The notes under the pieces were generated by a model. That model was not told where the DNA came from. It saw only the letters and a program-made list of their open reading frames with translations, and ran no database searches. A DNA stretch of 64,000 nt. Origin: Desulfobacterales bacterium. Its GTDB lineage: Bacteria > Desulfobacterota > Desulfobacteria > Desulfobacterales > JAHDSC01. This document shows, piece by piece, positions 1 to 8,898 of the stretch; the stretch's first letter is position 1; every line of letters starts with the position of its first letter. Position numbers and translations under genes: made by a program. Where the stretch lies: the NCBI GenBank assembly GCA_018432925.1, contig JAHDSC010000021.1:1-64000 (forward strand). The letters run 5' to 3'.

Positions 1-14
1 GGGTATTCTCTCCG

Positions 15-67
15 TTTGAACCGCACCAGCGAGCGCATTCCCAGCAGCTTATTGCGGGGTTCTTCAA
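15..67. repeat. Dispersed 53-bp repeat, copy 1
   Basis: This 53-bp stretch matches positions 16404-16456 at about 45 of 53 bases by hand alignment. Both begin with tttgaaccg, share agcgagcg and end in ggttcttcaa. The core is a degenerate palindrome (cagcagctt / attgcgggg here) that would form a short GC-rich stem. It lies upstream of the amino-acid dehydrogenase gene. It could be a REP-like or decayed IS-end repeat; no transposase is nearby. Confidence 0.6.
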
Positions 68-266
68 TCTTGTGAAGGTTTTAAGGCTGCTTTTTCACAA
101 TCCGGTTTGATATTTTTCAGCCGTAAGAACCGATTTTTTAAAAATATTGATAAACGGTGCGGGATGAAAGACAGCGAATGGCGCGGGAAACGGGTTTCTT
201 TATAAACCATTAGTTCGATACCGAACAAAAACAATCAGTTACCCGAACAATGAAAAAGGATTGGCA

Positions 267-1379
267 ATGACAGATATCTATGAATTGGCGGATGATCTCG
301 GTCCGGCTAAAATTATCCATATTTACGAGCCGTCCGTGAACCTGAAAGCGATTCTGGTTGTGGACAATGTAGCCGCCGGACCATCGATCGGTGGAGTTCG
401 AATGGCCTGCGATGTCACCCCGGAAGAATGTTTCCGGCTGGCGAGGGCCATGACGTTCAAGAATGCCGCCGCCGGCCTGCCGCACGGCGGCGGCAAGGTG
501 GTGCTTTACGGAGATCCAAAGATGCCCCGGAAAGAAAAAGAACAGCTGATTCGTGCACTTGCCTGCTCCTTAAGGAATGTTCAGGAATACATTTTCGGAC
601 CGGACATGGGAACGGACGAGCAATGTATGGCCTGGGTCCATGATGAGATTGGCCGGGCAGTCGGACTTCCTCGTGAAATCGGTGGTATTCCTCTTGACGA
701 GATCGGGGCGACAGGCTGGGGAATCAGCCACGTTGCCGAAACCGCGGTTCGGTATTGCGATTTGGAATTGGTAGGTTCCCGGATCGTTGTGCAAGGCTTA
801 GGCGCAGTAGGTCTGCATGCCGCCCGTTTTCTTGTTTCAAAGGGGGGGATCTTGGTGGGCGCGGCCGATTCCCATGGTGCAATTGAAAATCCCGAGGGTC
901 TGGATATCAATGCACTTGCCGAATTGAAGCAGGCCGGGAAGAGTGTTGTTGATCATCCCGAAGGACGCAAGATTGACAGGGATGCAATCATCGATCTCGA
1001 GTGTGATGTCTGGATTCCCGCGGCACGTCCGGATGTCCTGAATGAAGATAATATCCATCGTTTAAAAACAAAGTTGGTGATTGAGGGCGCAAATATACCC
1101 TTAACCTATGGGGCTGAAAAATATCTTCATAAAAAGGGCATACTCTGTATTCCAGATTTCATCGCCAATGCCGGCGGAGTGATCTGCGCCTCGATGGAGT
1201 ACCATGGAAGCGGCCAAAAGGCGGCACTTCAGGCAATTGAAGAAAAGCTCCTTCACAATACCGCTCAGGTGCTTGAGGAGGCAAAGAAAAATAAATCACT
1301 TCCGCGGGATGCTGCTTTGGATATGGCGGTGAAGCGGGTGAAAAAGGCCATGAATCTCAGACGTTGGTCGATTTTTTAA
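267..1379 (+). CDS. Glu/Leu/Phe/Val-type amino acid dehydrogenase
   Basis: The 370-residue product is a NAD(P)-dependent oxidative deaminase of the Glu/Leu/Phe/Val dehydrogenase family, converting an amino acid to its 2-oxo acid and ammonia. Visible are the substrate lysines in TFKNAAAGLPHGGGK (K65 and K77), the catalytic aspartate in GPDMGTD (D113) and the Rossmann glycine motif GLGAVG at about 175-182. The length fits leucine dehydrogenases rather than the longer glutamate dehydrogenases. The ATG at 267 is preferred over an in-frame TTG at 261 because aagga sits 6 nt before it. A HAD protein follows after 58 nt on the same strand. Substrate is uncertain: leucine/valine is most likely from length, phenylalanine is possible. 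Confidence 0.88.
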   Translation: MTDIYELADDLGPAKIIHIYEPSVNLKAILVVDNVAAGPSIGGVRMACDVTPEECFRLARAMTFKNAAAGLPHGGGKVVLYGDPKMPRKEKEQLIRALACSLRNVQEYIFGPDMGTDEQCMAWVHDEIGRAVGLPREIGGIPLDEIGATGWGISHVAETAVRYCDLELVGSRIVVQGLGAVGLHAARFLVSKGGILVGAADSHGAIENPEGLDINALAELKQAGKSVVDHPEGRKIDRDAIIDLECDVWIPAARPDVLNEDNIHRLKTKLVIEGANIPLTYGAEKYLHKKGILCIPDFIANAGGVICASMEYHGSGQKAALQAIEEKLLHNTAQVLEEAKKNKSLPRDAALDMAVKRVKKAMNLRRWSIF

Positions 1380-1437
1380 CAAATCGAATAAAGGAACGGA
1401 TCGGTCAGCCAAACTTAAAACGGGAGGGCAAATCAGG

Positions 1438-1905
1438 ATGGAAATAGATATTCCCGGGTACCGGCGATTCCAGATCAAGCACCTTGTCTTGGATTACAAT
1501 GGAACCCTTGCCTTTGACGGATACATAATGGAAGGGGTAAAAGAAAGCATGGAAGCCATTTCCGATCGGATTCAAATTCATGTACTGACGGCGGACACTT
1601 TTGGAAAAGCCCGATCTCGAATGGAAGGTTTTCCATGCAGCGTTTCAATTCTTCCTGCAAACAATCAGGACCTCGGCAAGCTTTCGTATGTGAAGCATCT
1701 CGGACCTGAACAAACGGCCTGCATCGGAAATGGGCGGAACGACCGGCTGATGCTTAAAGAGGCGGCGCTCGGCATTGCGGTTATTCTCGGAGAAGGCGCT
1801 GCAGTTGAATCGTTGCTTGCGGCCGATATCGTCAGTACCGACATTGTTGCCGCTCTCGAGCTTTTTGCCCATCCTTTGCGTTTAACGGCAACGCTGAGGT
1901 CGTAG
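1438..1905 (+). CDS. HAD-superfamily soluble P-type-ATPase-like protein
   Basis: This 155-residue protein has the haloacid dehalogenase motifs: motif I DYNGTL (nucleophile D19), motif II threonine in LTADT (T51), a lysine near 81 and motif IV GNGRND (97-102). It has no cap domain of note and no membrane segments, which fits the small soluble P-type-ATPase-like branch of HAD proteins. The residue two after the nucleophile is Asn, where phosphatases have Asp and P-type ATPases have Thr, so acid/base catalysis may be weak or altered. A gggagg ribosome binding site precedes the ATG. It probably shares a transcript with the dehydrogenase upstream. The substrate is unknown. Confidence 0.75.
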   Translation: MEIDIPGYRRFQIKHLVLDYNGTLAFDGYIMEGVKESMEAISDRIQIHVLTADTFGKARSRMEGFPCSVSILPANNQDLGKLSYVKHLGPEQTACIGNGRNDRLMLKEAALGIAVILGEGAAVESLLAADIVSTDIVAALELFAHPLRLTATLRS

Positions 1906-2046
1906 CTCTAGCAAAAAACGAAAACTTAAAAGAAAAGGGATCCGGTGATGAAAAGAAAAAAATCGATTGAGATTTGAACGTCTTGATGTTATTGAAATTC
2001 CGGGTGAAATGATGCCTTGCCTCCGGTTATTAGAAGGGATAATCAT

Positions 2047-2571
2047 ATGGCTGCCTCCGATCTCCAGAACGAAATCGCCCGCCTCACGGTCCGTTTCATT
2101 GAATTGGTTCAAAATTTGTCCGATATGATTTTTCAAAGGAAACCGAAAATGAATGATTCCAGCCTGCAATCAAAAGAATGGAGCATTACAGAACGCTTAA
2201 TCCAGCTGGTCAGGAATTTGACTGAAAACGATCAGCAGGCGCTCTTGAGTGAACTTGAAAAAAAGCAATCCGGTGAAAAAAGGAAATATCCCCGAAAGCC
2301 TTATTTCATGGCCGTCGATTATGCGACGGAGGATCGTGCCTACAAGGATTTTATCAAAGATATCGGGATGGGAGGCGTATTTATCAGGACCCGTATCCCC
2401 TTCTCTGTCGGGCAGGAGGTCTCACTTTCTTTTCCGCTTCCCGATCAGAAGAGGCACATCAAGATCAGCGGAGAAATTGTAAGGGCCGGTGAACAGGGTA
2501 TCGGTGTAAAATTCAAGATGAATCAGAAAGACCAGGAAACGGAAATCCAGTCTCTTTTAGGGATGCTTTAG
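2047..2571 (+). CDS. PilZ domain protein with N-terminal helical region
   Basis: The 174-residue protein has a predicted helical N-terminal part (about 1-75) and a C-terminal PilZ domain (about 77-170). The c-di-GMP binding signature is present as a basic RKYPRK segment at 79-84 and DIGMGG at 105-110, a variant of DxSxxG with Gly in place of Ser. It is likely a cytoplasmic c-di-GMP effector. The ATG at 2047 has agaagg 9 nt upstream and is preferred to an in-frame TTG at 2017. Its stop codon overlaps the stop of the convergent carboxyltransferase gene by 4 nt. The output partner is unknown. Confidence 0.8.
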   Translation: MAASDLQNEIARLTVRFIELVQNLSDMIFQRKPKMNDSSLQSKEWSITERLIQLVRNLTENDQQALLSELEKKQSGEKRKYPRKPYFMAVDYATEDRAYKDFIKDIGMGGVFIRTRIPFSVGQEVSLSFPLPDQKRHIKISGEIVRAGEQGIGVKFKMNQKDQETEIQSLLGML

Positions 2572-4211
2572 TTATCAGCCAAGTTCTCGACGCTCAGTTT
2601 ATGAAGCGTGTGATCAATCAGCAGCGAGGTGAGGGCTGTTTTTCCTTCCCGGTGACAGGATACGAATTCGATACGGTGGGGTTTACCGCCTTCGTCTTTA
2701 AAGTTGATGCATTCGCCGGTTTTGAATCCTCCCCGGCGAAACCAGACCTCCGGCGGCAAAACCCATGTTTTACCGTATCGGGCCTCGAATTTGAAAAATG
2801 AAACGGCATCAAAAGGGTGCTGAAGATAAAGCACCAGCTCTTCATCAGAGACGGACCTTTTCAGCTCTTTTTCCATCTGGTTACGTTGCTGTTCCAAATC
2901 GATTGATTGGAGTTTCGGGAGGCCTTTTTCTTCGGCAAGGATCTGCCGCCATTTTTTACCATCCGCCCGCTGATATTCCAACACCTTCTCATAAATCCAT
3001 TCGTCCGGCTGGTAAAACGGGAAGGGCCCGTAACGGCCAAGAATAAGATTTTTAAGATCCAGCGACGGTTTCTCGTAGCGGCCGGATAAAACGTTGCTAA
3101 CCGCCGTTGTCCAGAGAATCTGCGATCCTGGGGTACAGGACCACCAGTTTCCGAGCTCGATCTGCACACGGGCCATTTCGTTAAAAATTTTAGGTACTTG
3201 CTCTAGAAATCCGCCCTTGTCCGCCTGTTCGAAGGTGCTGCCGACTGCACCGCCGGTCAGCTTATAGAATGCAACCATTGGATCATGACCTCGAAACGGG
3301 CTCTCGAAGGGCTCATAGATTTTGAGTTCTCGCCGTAAAATATCGGAACATTTCACCAGCGCCTCGATATTCATACCGACGGCCTTTTTATCATAGTCTT
3401 CAAGAGATTGTATCAGGCTGAGCGCCGGGGCCTGGCCATACACCGATCCATAGCCATGATCGGAGACGTCACAGATTTTGACACCCGCCAGGATAGCGGC
3501 GGTCATTCGGCCGATATCGTTGCCGTCCGTGTTACAGCCGTGATAGTGCAAGATGATGTCGGGATATTGAGAGCGGATGGCCTCCACCAAATCTCCAATT
3601 CTTTTTGGAGTTCCCAAACCCGAATGATTTTTAATTGAAATAATGACATCCGTTCCGGTTACATCAAAAATTTCTTTGACTTTTTTTACGTAATAGTCAT
3701 CGGTATGCTCCTTGCCGGTGCTGAAACAGATGCTGGGCATCAGAACTTTTTTCGCATTCTGAACTTCCTCGAATACCGGGATCATATTGGGAACGTAATT
3801 AAGAAAATCATAGACCCGCCAGACATCTACATATTTGGCAAACTCCCTGACCGTCAGGCGGATAACGTTTTCCCGGTAATGCCGATAGCCAAACAAGTTG
3901 GATCCCCGACATGCGGTCTGCAAAAGAGTTCGCGGCATGGCTTTACGCGCGATACGCAGTTTCTCAAATGGATTTACCTGCTTTTTCATCAGATCGACGT
4001 GAACCGATGCTCCGCCGCTTACCTCAAAAGAAAAGAAACCGGCTGCTTCCCGATAGGGAGCTACCCGTATTGTGGTCATCGGCATCAATCGGTTCTTAAA
4101 ATCCGACTGCGAGACGTCCCTTTCATTGTTGCACAGGTAATAACCCCCGGCATTCCGAAGGACTTCAAGAATTTTCTTAGCACTCATATCGGATGTAATT
4201 CTCTGTGGCAT
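2568..4211 (-). CDS. Pyruvate carboxylase subunit B-like carboxyltransferase without biotinyl domain
   Basis: The 547-residue product resembles the carboxyltransferase part of pyruvate carboxylase/oxaloacetate decarboxylase (TIM barrel, then the tetramerisation-type domain). Aligned by eye, RDVSQS replaces the usual RDAHQS (Asp kept, His lost), the carboxylated lysine is kept in IKNHSG and the metal ligands in HYHG. The end (LPPEVWF onward) matches the tetramerisation domain, and no MKM biotin site or BCCP domain follows. ATG 4211 is preferred: it lies 19 nt after the biotin carboxylase stop with ggag upstream, while in-frame starts at 4262 and 4286 would overlap that gene. The substrate may be pyruvate or another 2-oxo acid; the missing carrier must be encoded elsewhere. 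Confidence 0.8.
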   Translation of the reverse strand: MPQRITSDMSAKKILEVLRNAGGYYLCNNERDVSQSDFKNRLMPMTTIRVAPYREAAGFFSFEVSGGASVHVDLMKKQVNPFEKLRIARKAMPRTLLQTACRGSNLFGYRHYRENVIRLTVREFAKYVDVWRVYDFLNYVPNMIPVFEEVQNAKKVLMPSICFSTGKEHTDDYYVKKVKEIFDVTGTDVIISIKNHSGLGTPKRIGDLVEAIRSQYPDIILHYHGCNTDGNDIGRMTAAILAGVKICDVSDHGYGSVYGQAPALSLIQSLEDYDKKAVGMNIEALVKCSDILRRELKIYEPFESPFRGHDPMVAFYKLTGGAVGSTFEQADKGGFLEQVPKIFNEMARVQIELGNWWSCTPGSQILWTTAVSNVLSGRYEKPSLDLKNLILGRYGPFPFYQPDEWIYEKVLEYQRADGKKWRQILAEEKGLPKLQSIDLEQQRNQMEKELKRSVSDEELVLYLQHPFDAVSFFKFEARYGKTWVLPPEVWFRRGGFKTGECINFKDEGGKPHRIEFVSCHREGKTALTSLLIDHTLHKLSVENLADN

Positions 4212-4230
4212 AATCCGTCTTTCTCCCGCT

Positions 4231-5682
4231 TCATCGGGCGTATGGATTGTATCCGTTTGCATGGATCTCGGCGATGAGAAGGGCAATCTTGTATTCTTCT
4301 TTTTCTTCTTCTTGGTATTTCAAAAGCCCGGGATGCGTATCGACATACGTTGTGTCAAACTTCTTTTCGATGAAATCGGGCTCTTGAACGATTTTCTGAA
4401 AATAAGGTATGGTCGTCTTTACCCCGATAATCAAAAAACCTTCGAGAACCCTTGACAGTCGCTGAACCGCTTCTTTCCAGGTGAAACCGAAAACGGTCAA
4501 TTTTACCATCATCGAGTCATAGTAACGAGGAATTTCAAAGCCCTGATATACGGCTTCATCCAGACGGACCCCGGGACCCCCGGAAGGCAGGTAGACGCGA
4601 ACCAGCCCGGGATCGGCCAGAAAATTATTTCTGGGGTCTTCGGCATTGATTCGCAGCTCAATGGCACATCCCCGCTCAATGACCTGATCCTGAGAAAAAC
4701 TGATGGGTTCTCCCTGCGCAATCAGCAGTTGCTCACGAACGATATCAATGCCGGTGATCATTTCGGTTACGGTATGCTCTACCTGGATTCTCGTGTTCAT
4801 CTCAAGAAAATAAAAATTGCCGTCAGGTTCAACAAGCATTTCCACGGTGCCTGCACTCAGGTAATTAGCCGCCTTGGCAATATTCACCGCGGCGGCTAAA
4901 ATTTTTTCCGTCAATGTAGCGTCCAAACCGGCCGGTGCAATTTCGATGAGTTTTTGATGACGACGCTGAATGGAGCAGTTACGGGTTCCCAAATGAACGA
5001 CATGACCATAATGATCCGCCAGAATCTGGACCTCGACATGCTTCACGTACTCCAGGCATTTTTCCAGGTAGACGGCATCGTTTCCAAAGGCCATCAGCGC
5101 TTCGGAGCGCGATTGATTAAGGCCCCTGATCAGACTGCCTTCGTCCCGGTATTTTCGAATGCCGCGGCCTCCGCCTCCGGCTACAGCCTTAACCATTATC
5201 GGATAGCCATGGGTTGATGCAAAAACCAGCGCTTCCTGTTCGCCTTTTTCCCCGGAAGGAAGTGCCTCCGTGGCAGGGATAACCGGTATATCCGCTTCTT
5301 GTGCAAGTCTGCGTGCAATGACCTTGCTTCCGAGGTCTCGAATTACTTCGGGTGGAGGCCCGATGAACGAAATTCCGGCACTTGTGCAGGCCTTCGGAAA
5401 ATCGGGATTCTCCGCGAGAAATCCATATCCTGGATGAATGGCTTGGGCGCCGGATTTCCGGGCGGCGGTAATGATTCCCTGGATATTTAAATAGTCCTTT
5501 CTTGGACCGGTTCCGATACAGACGGCCTCATCAGCCCTCATGACATGGCAAGTGTCTTTGTCGGTTTCCTCGTAGACAGCCACAACCTTGATGCCCAAGT
5601 CCTTTGCGGATCTCATAATCCGAACGGCGATCTCTCCCCGGTTGGCCACCAAAATTTTTGTGAACTCTTGCTTCTTAACCAT
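4231..5682 (-). CDS. Biotin carboxylase subunit (AccC/PycA type)
   Basis: This 483-residue ATP-grasp enzyme carboxylates biotin on a carrier protein with ATP and bicarbonate. The N-terminal ILVANRGEIAVRI motif, the glycine-rich GGGGRGI loop, and EMNTRIQVEHTVTE with catalytic Glu/Arg residues are all intact. The length is a little above free AccC (about 450) because of a charged C-terminal tail, and there is no biotinyl domain. The carboxyltransferase gene starts 19 nt downstream, so the two form an operon and probably a PycAB-like complex. AccC for fatty acid synthesis is the alternative role. Confidence 0.88.
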   Translation of the reverse strand: MVKKQEFTKILVANRGEIAVRIMRSAKDLGIKVVAVYEETDKDTCHVMRADEAVCIGTGPRKDYLNIQGIITAARKSGAQAIHPGYGFLAENPDFPKACTSAGISFIGPPPEVIRDLGSKVIARRLAQEADIPVIPATEALPSGEKGEQEALVFASTHGYPIMVKAVAGGGGRGIRKYRDEGSLIRGLNQSRSEALMAFGNDAVYLEKCLEYVKHVEVQILADHYGHVVHLGTRNCSIQRRHQKLIEIAPAGLDATLTEKILAAAVNIAKAANYLSAGTVEMLVEPDGNFYFLEMNTRIQVEHTVTEMITGIDIVREQLLIAQGEPISFSQDQVIERGCAIELRINAEDPRNNFLADPGLVRVYLPSGGPGVRLDEAVYQGFEIPRYYDSMMVKLTVFGFTWKEAVQRLSRVLEGFLIIGVKTTIPYFQKIVQEPDFIEKKFDTTYVDTHPGLLKYQEEEKEEYKIALLIAEIHANGYNPYAR

Positions 5683-6068
5683 TGAATGATTATCACCTCA
5701 TAAAAGAAGAACGAAAGTTGCGAATGGTCCCAAAAAGTTGAATTGAAAAATCGAGCGCGTTTGTCTCCCCAGCCCAGTCTGGGAGGATCCTATATTTAAA
5801 TGTTTGCTGAAAAAAAGGAAGTAAGCGAATGAGGAAGCAAAAAAAAATTAACATAAAGTGCATTCTTTTGTAAACGATAAAGGAATTGAGAGAAACGACG
5901 AACCTTTCATCATGCCCTCAAAATATTCGCCCGAAAGAAAATAGGGAAATCGCCTTCAAGGCGTTTCAACTTTCGCCATAAATTTTTGACATCCCCATGC
6001 GATTATGGCATCATGCATAAAAAACCCGGCGAAAGCGCATTTTTTCTCAATGAGAAAAGGAGGATGGC
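5683..6068. other. Intergenic region between divergent biotin carboxylase and crotonase genes
   Basis: This 386-bp AT-rich stretch separates two divergent genes and must hold both promoters. A small hairpin (ctccccag / ctgggag, about 5765-5785) lies roughly 80 nt upstream of the biotin carboxylase gene. A sigma70-like promoter near 5986-6014 serves the plus strand. No gene is seen. Confidence 0.6.
5986..6014 (+). promoter_or_regulatory. Candidate sigma70-type promoter for the crotonase gene
   Basis: A perfect TTGACA at 5986-5991 is followed after 17 bp by CATCAT at 6009-6014, a 4-of-6 match to TATAAT. Transcription would start near 6020, leaving a leader of about 50 nt before the ribosome binding site. 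Confidence 0.42.
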
Positions 6069-6821
6069 ATGGAATTTGTTCAGGTCTCCAGAGAAGACGG
6101 AATAGCCAAAGTTGCCTTGACCAGAGGTAAAGTCAATGCTTTGAATGAACCGATGATCACACAAATTAATGACTGCTTTGCGGATTTGGAAAACGATCCA
6201 AGGGTGCATGCGATTATTCTGACCGGTAGCGGAAATTTCTTTTCCTTTGGGTTTGATATTCCGGAATTCTTAACATACTCGAAAGATGCTTTTATCAAAT
6301 TTTTGGTAAAATTTACGGATCTATACTCCTATCTGTTTCTTTACCCGAAACCGGTTGTAGCGGCCTTAAACGGTCACACCATGGCCGGAGGTTGTATGCT
6401 GGCCAGCACCTGCGACTACCGGATCATGGTTTCGGGAAAGGCGAAAATTTCGTTAAATGAAATTACATTCGGCTCTTCTGTGCCGGCCGGTAGTATTGAA
6501 ATGCTTAAATTTTGTGTGGGATCAAAAAACGCAGCTTCAATTCTATATCAAGGGGCGATGTATTCTGCTGCCGAAGCATTTGAAGTGGGGCTGATCGATC
6601 AGGTGACTTCAGAGGAAAATCTGGCAACGGAGGCCGGGAAAATCGCCAAAAACTTATCCGAGAAAGAGGAGTCTGCTTTTCGAAGTATCAAAGAACTTTT
6701 ACGGAGGCCGATCGCCGAAGAAATGAAAAAAAGAGAGCTGGATTCCATCCTCGAATTCGTGGATATCTGGTATTCAGAAAAAACATGGAAAAACCTCAAG
6801 GGCATTAAAATACGGTCTTAA
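6069..6821 (+). CDS. Enoyl-CoA hydratase/isomerase (crotonase) family protein
   Basis: The 250-residue crotonase-fold protein should act on an acyl-CoA. The two oxyanion-hole regions are visible (NFFSFGFDIPEF at about 57-68 and GHTMAGGCML at about 101-110). The first has FSFGFD in place of the common FSAGAD. A glutamate lies in the NEITFG segment. Length is normal for the family and aggagg sits 5 nt before the ATG. It stands alone behind its own promoter, with no fatty acid oxidation genes next to it, so the reaction (hydration, isomerisation or other) cannot be set from the sequence. Confidence 0.85.
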   Translation: MEFVQVSREDGIAKVALTRGKVNALNEPMITQINDCFADLENDPRVHAIILTGSGNFFSFGFDIPEFLTYSKDAFIKFLVKFTDLYSYLFLYPKPVVAALNGHTMAGGCMLASTCDYRIMVSGKAKISLNEITFGSSVPAGSIEMLKFCVGSKNAASILYQGAMYSAAEAFEVGLIDQVTSEENLATEAGKIAKNLSEKEESAFRSIKELLRRPIAEEMKKRELDSILEFVDIWYSEKTWKNLKGIKIRS

Positions 6822-6945
6822 TCGATCCCGGTAGACGCTGAATCGTGTTGTTCCGAAGCCGTTTTTGTGCCCGTATCCTTTCCCCACGGAACCACCGGAC
6901 GCTTCATAAAAGATTCTCAGTCGTCAATCGTAAAGAAGGCGAATC

Positions 6946-7623
6946 ATGTTTTTTAATTCGTTTGCATTTGTATTTGTTGTCATTTTTTTCTTCCTGGTTT
7001 TGTTTTTCTTCGCCTTGGTAAAGATCAACCTGATTGCATTGGCCTTCAGCCAGATTGGTATTCCGAATCATTATATTTTCACAGCACTGCTTGTCACCTT
7101 GTTTGGAAGCTTCATCAATATTCCCGTGAAAAAAATTCCTCAGGAGATCATCGTTCAGGAGACAATGGTTCGCGTTTTCGGTTTCAGGTATTGGATTCCC
7201 GTTTGTAAGAAAAAAGAAACCATTTTGGCGGTTAACCTCGGCGGAGCGGTGGTTCCGGTTCTTCTGTCGGTTTATCTTCTGATAAAAAGCGGCATTTGGG
7301 GAAGGGCTGCTATCGCAACCGCCTTGATGTCTTTTGTGACCTTTCGATTGGCTAAGCCCGTAAAAGGCCTCGGTATCGCCCTTCCGGCATTTGTACCCCC
7401 CGTTTTGGCCGCTCTCATATCGATGGTTACCGCATACAACAATGCACCGGTGGTTGCCTATATCTCCGGAACCTTGGGAACATTGATCGGTGCGGATATA
7501 CTGAATCTAAAAAAAATTGCCCATCTGGGAGCCCCTGTAGCCTCCATCGGGGGAGCCGGAACCTTTGACGGCATATTTTTGAACGGTATACTGGCTGTCT
7601 TGCTGTCGGCAATTTTGGCTTAG
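6946..7623 (+). CDS. DUF1614-type multi-pass membrane protein
   Basis: The 225-residue protein is strongly hydrophobic, with about seven likely membrane segments starting at residues 5-27. Conserved-looking features are SFINIPVKKIP after the second segment, NLGGAVVP, and the C-terminal GGAGTFDGIFLNGILA. These fit the uncharacterised DUF1614 family known from archaea and Deltaproteobacteria. A gaagg site precedes the ATG. The gene sits between a crotonase and a NUDIX hydrolase without obvious functional link. Function is unknown; a transport role is a guess only. Confidence 0.75.
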   Translation: MFFNSFAFVFVVIFFFLVLFFFALVKINLIALAFSQIGIPNHYIFTALLVTLFGSFINIPVKKIPQEIIVQETMVRVFGFRYWIPVCKKKETILAVNLGGAVVPVLLSVYLLIKSGIWGRAAIATALMSFVTFRLAKPVKGLGIALPAFVPPVLAALISMVTAYNNAPVVAYISGTLGTLIGADILNLKKIAHLGAPVASIGGAGTFDGIFLNGILAVLLSAILA

Positions 7624-7752
7624 ATACAGAATTTGGATCCATGCAATAATCGATGGATTTCCCTATCGAACCATGATCGTGTTGCTTGAAGTTGAACGAA
7701 ATCGCGAATTTTCAAGAGTTTTCACCACGGAACCTTTTACTGGAGCATATCG

Positions 7753-8187
7753 TTGATACGGTCTGCGGGAATTGTCGTCGTTAGGAAAGACAAATATCAA
7801 TGGAAATACCTCTTTCTCAGGTCTTACAGAAACTGGGACTTTCCAAAAGGGGTCGTCGAAGCTGATGAAACCCCCCTCGAAGCGGCCAAAAGAGAAGTGA
7901 GAGAAGAAACCGGTATTTCCGGGCTCATTTTCCAGTGGGGGAACGAATTCAAAGAAACATTGCCATATGATCGAGGTAGAAAAGTCGCAAGATACTACAT
8001 TGCTAATACTACGGAATCCAAAGTAGTGTTTTCAATCAATCCGGATCTTGGGAAACCGGAACATCATGAATACCGATGGTTGTCTTATGATGAAATCAAA
8101 AGAATCGCACCCGAAAGGCTTTTAATAATTATTGAATGGGCAAGCACTTTGATCAATGATAAAATCAAACATTGCATACCGGAATGA
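7753..8187 (+). CDS. NUDIX hydrolase, Ap4A-hydrolase-like
   Basis: The 144-residue protein contains an intact Nudix box, from GVVEADE through REVREETG (about residues 35-57), with all the metal-binding glutamates. The opening SAGIVVVRK and the short length resemble bis(5'-nucleosyl)-tetraphosphatases of the MutT/Ap4A type. The start is a TTG at 7753 with tggag about 8 nt upstream; no in-frame ATG is better placed. The substrate could be Ap4A or another nucleoside diphosphate derivative. Confidence 0.85.
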   Translation: MIRSAGIVVVRKDKYQWKYLFLRSYRNWDFPKGVVEADETPLEAAKREVREETGISGLIFQWGNEFKETLPYDRGRKVARYYIANTTESKVVFSINPDLGKPEHHEYRWLSYDEIKRIAPERLLIIIEWASTLINDKIKHCIPE

Positions 8188-8552
8188 AACTCAATTACCT
8201 TAAGCAGGCTTTTTGTTTTGCCGATATGAAAAATTGATGGTTTGGTAAAGGGTCCGGTTTTCCATTATCCGACGCATCCCTGCCCGGTTAATCGGCGTGC
8301 GTCCGGGATTGAAAAATGAATACCGACAAATATTCGTCATGGTTTTTTTATAAACATTATGATAAAGGAACTGCCCATCTTTAACAGGATGAATTATTGC
8401 ATATTTTAATAACTGCATATCGTTTTTTAGGGGTATGCGTATCTTGTTTTTTTCTTGACCGTTTACTATCGGACCTTTTAAAAAATCATCAAGATTAGCC
8501 GTTTATAAAAACCGGATGAACCGACTCGGCCTGGATTTGGAGAAAAAGATTG
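8188..8552. other. Non-coding stretch after NUDIX gene
   Basis: These 365 bp hold no convincing conserved reading frame. Short frames on the minus strand lack a ribosome binding site and protein-like composition. A weak promoter-like pair (ttgacc near 8455 and ttaaaa 17 bp later) precedes the small ORF at 8553. Confidence 0.5.
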
Positions 8553-8636
8553 ATGGATAAGCTGATCAATATAATTGCCATCATTGCACTCCTGCTGATC
8601 ATGTTTATTCCTTTGATATCCTATTCAAGGATTTGA
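8553..8636 (+). CDS. Candidate 27-residue small membrane protein
   Basis: An ATG frame of 27 codons begins MDKLINIIAIIALLLIMF and is one hydrophobic helix flanked by a charged start (DK) and a short polar end (SYSRI). A ggag lies 10 nt before the ATG. The composition is that of a single-span membrane peptide rather than random sequence. It stands alone in a 710-bp gap. No family is recognised. Confidence 0.42.
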   Translation: MDKLINIIAIIALLLIMFIPLISYSRI

Positions 8637-8898
8637 TTATCGGAGTATTTGCTTTTAATCGATTCGCCGTCCGCGTCCGAGTGCCGGCAATTTCTTAAAT
8701 TCCCACCCCCGCCTGTCATCACACCGATTCGAATGGGGCAGGTGAAGAATCGACGGGCATTTCAGTTGCTTACCGTCGCAACCGGCTTTAAAGAGTGTCG
8801 TTTTTTTAAATAAGCCTTTGAAAGCCCCTTACGATCGGCTGATGTCGCAGACAATTCAGATGCCCGCGGGATTCCGAACATTACGTTCGCGAATTTTA
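8637..8898. other. Gap before PNPOx-like gene
   Basis: About 260 bp with no supported gene, repeat or terminator that I can see. Confidence 0.5.
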
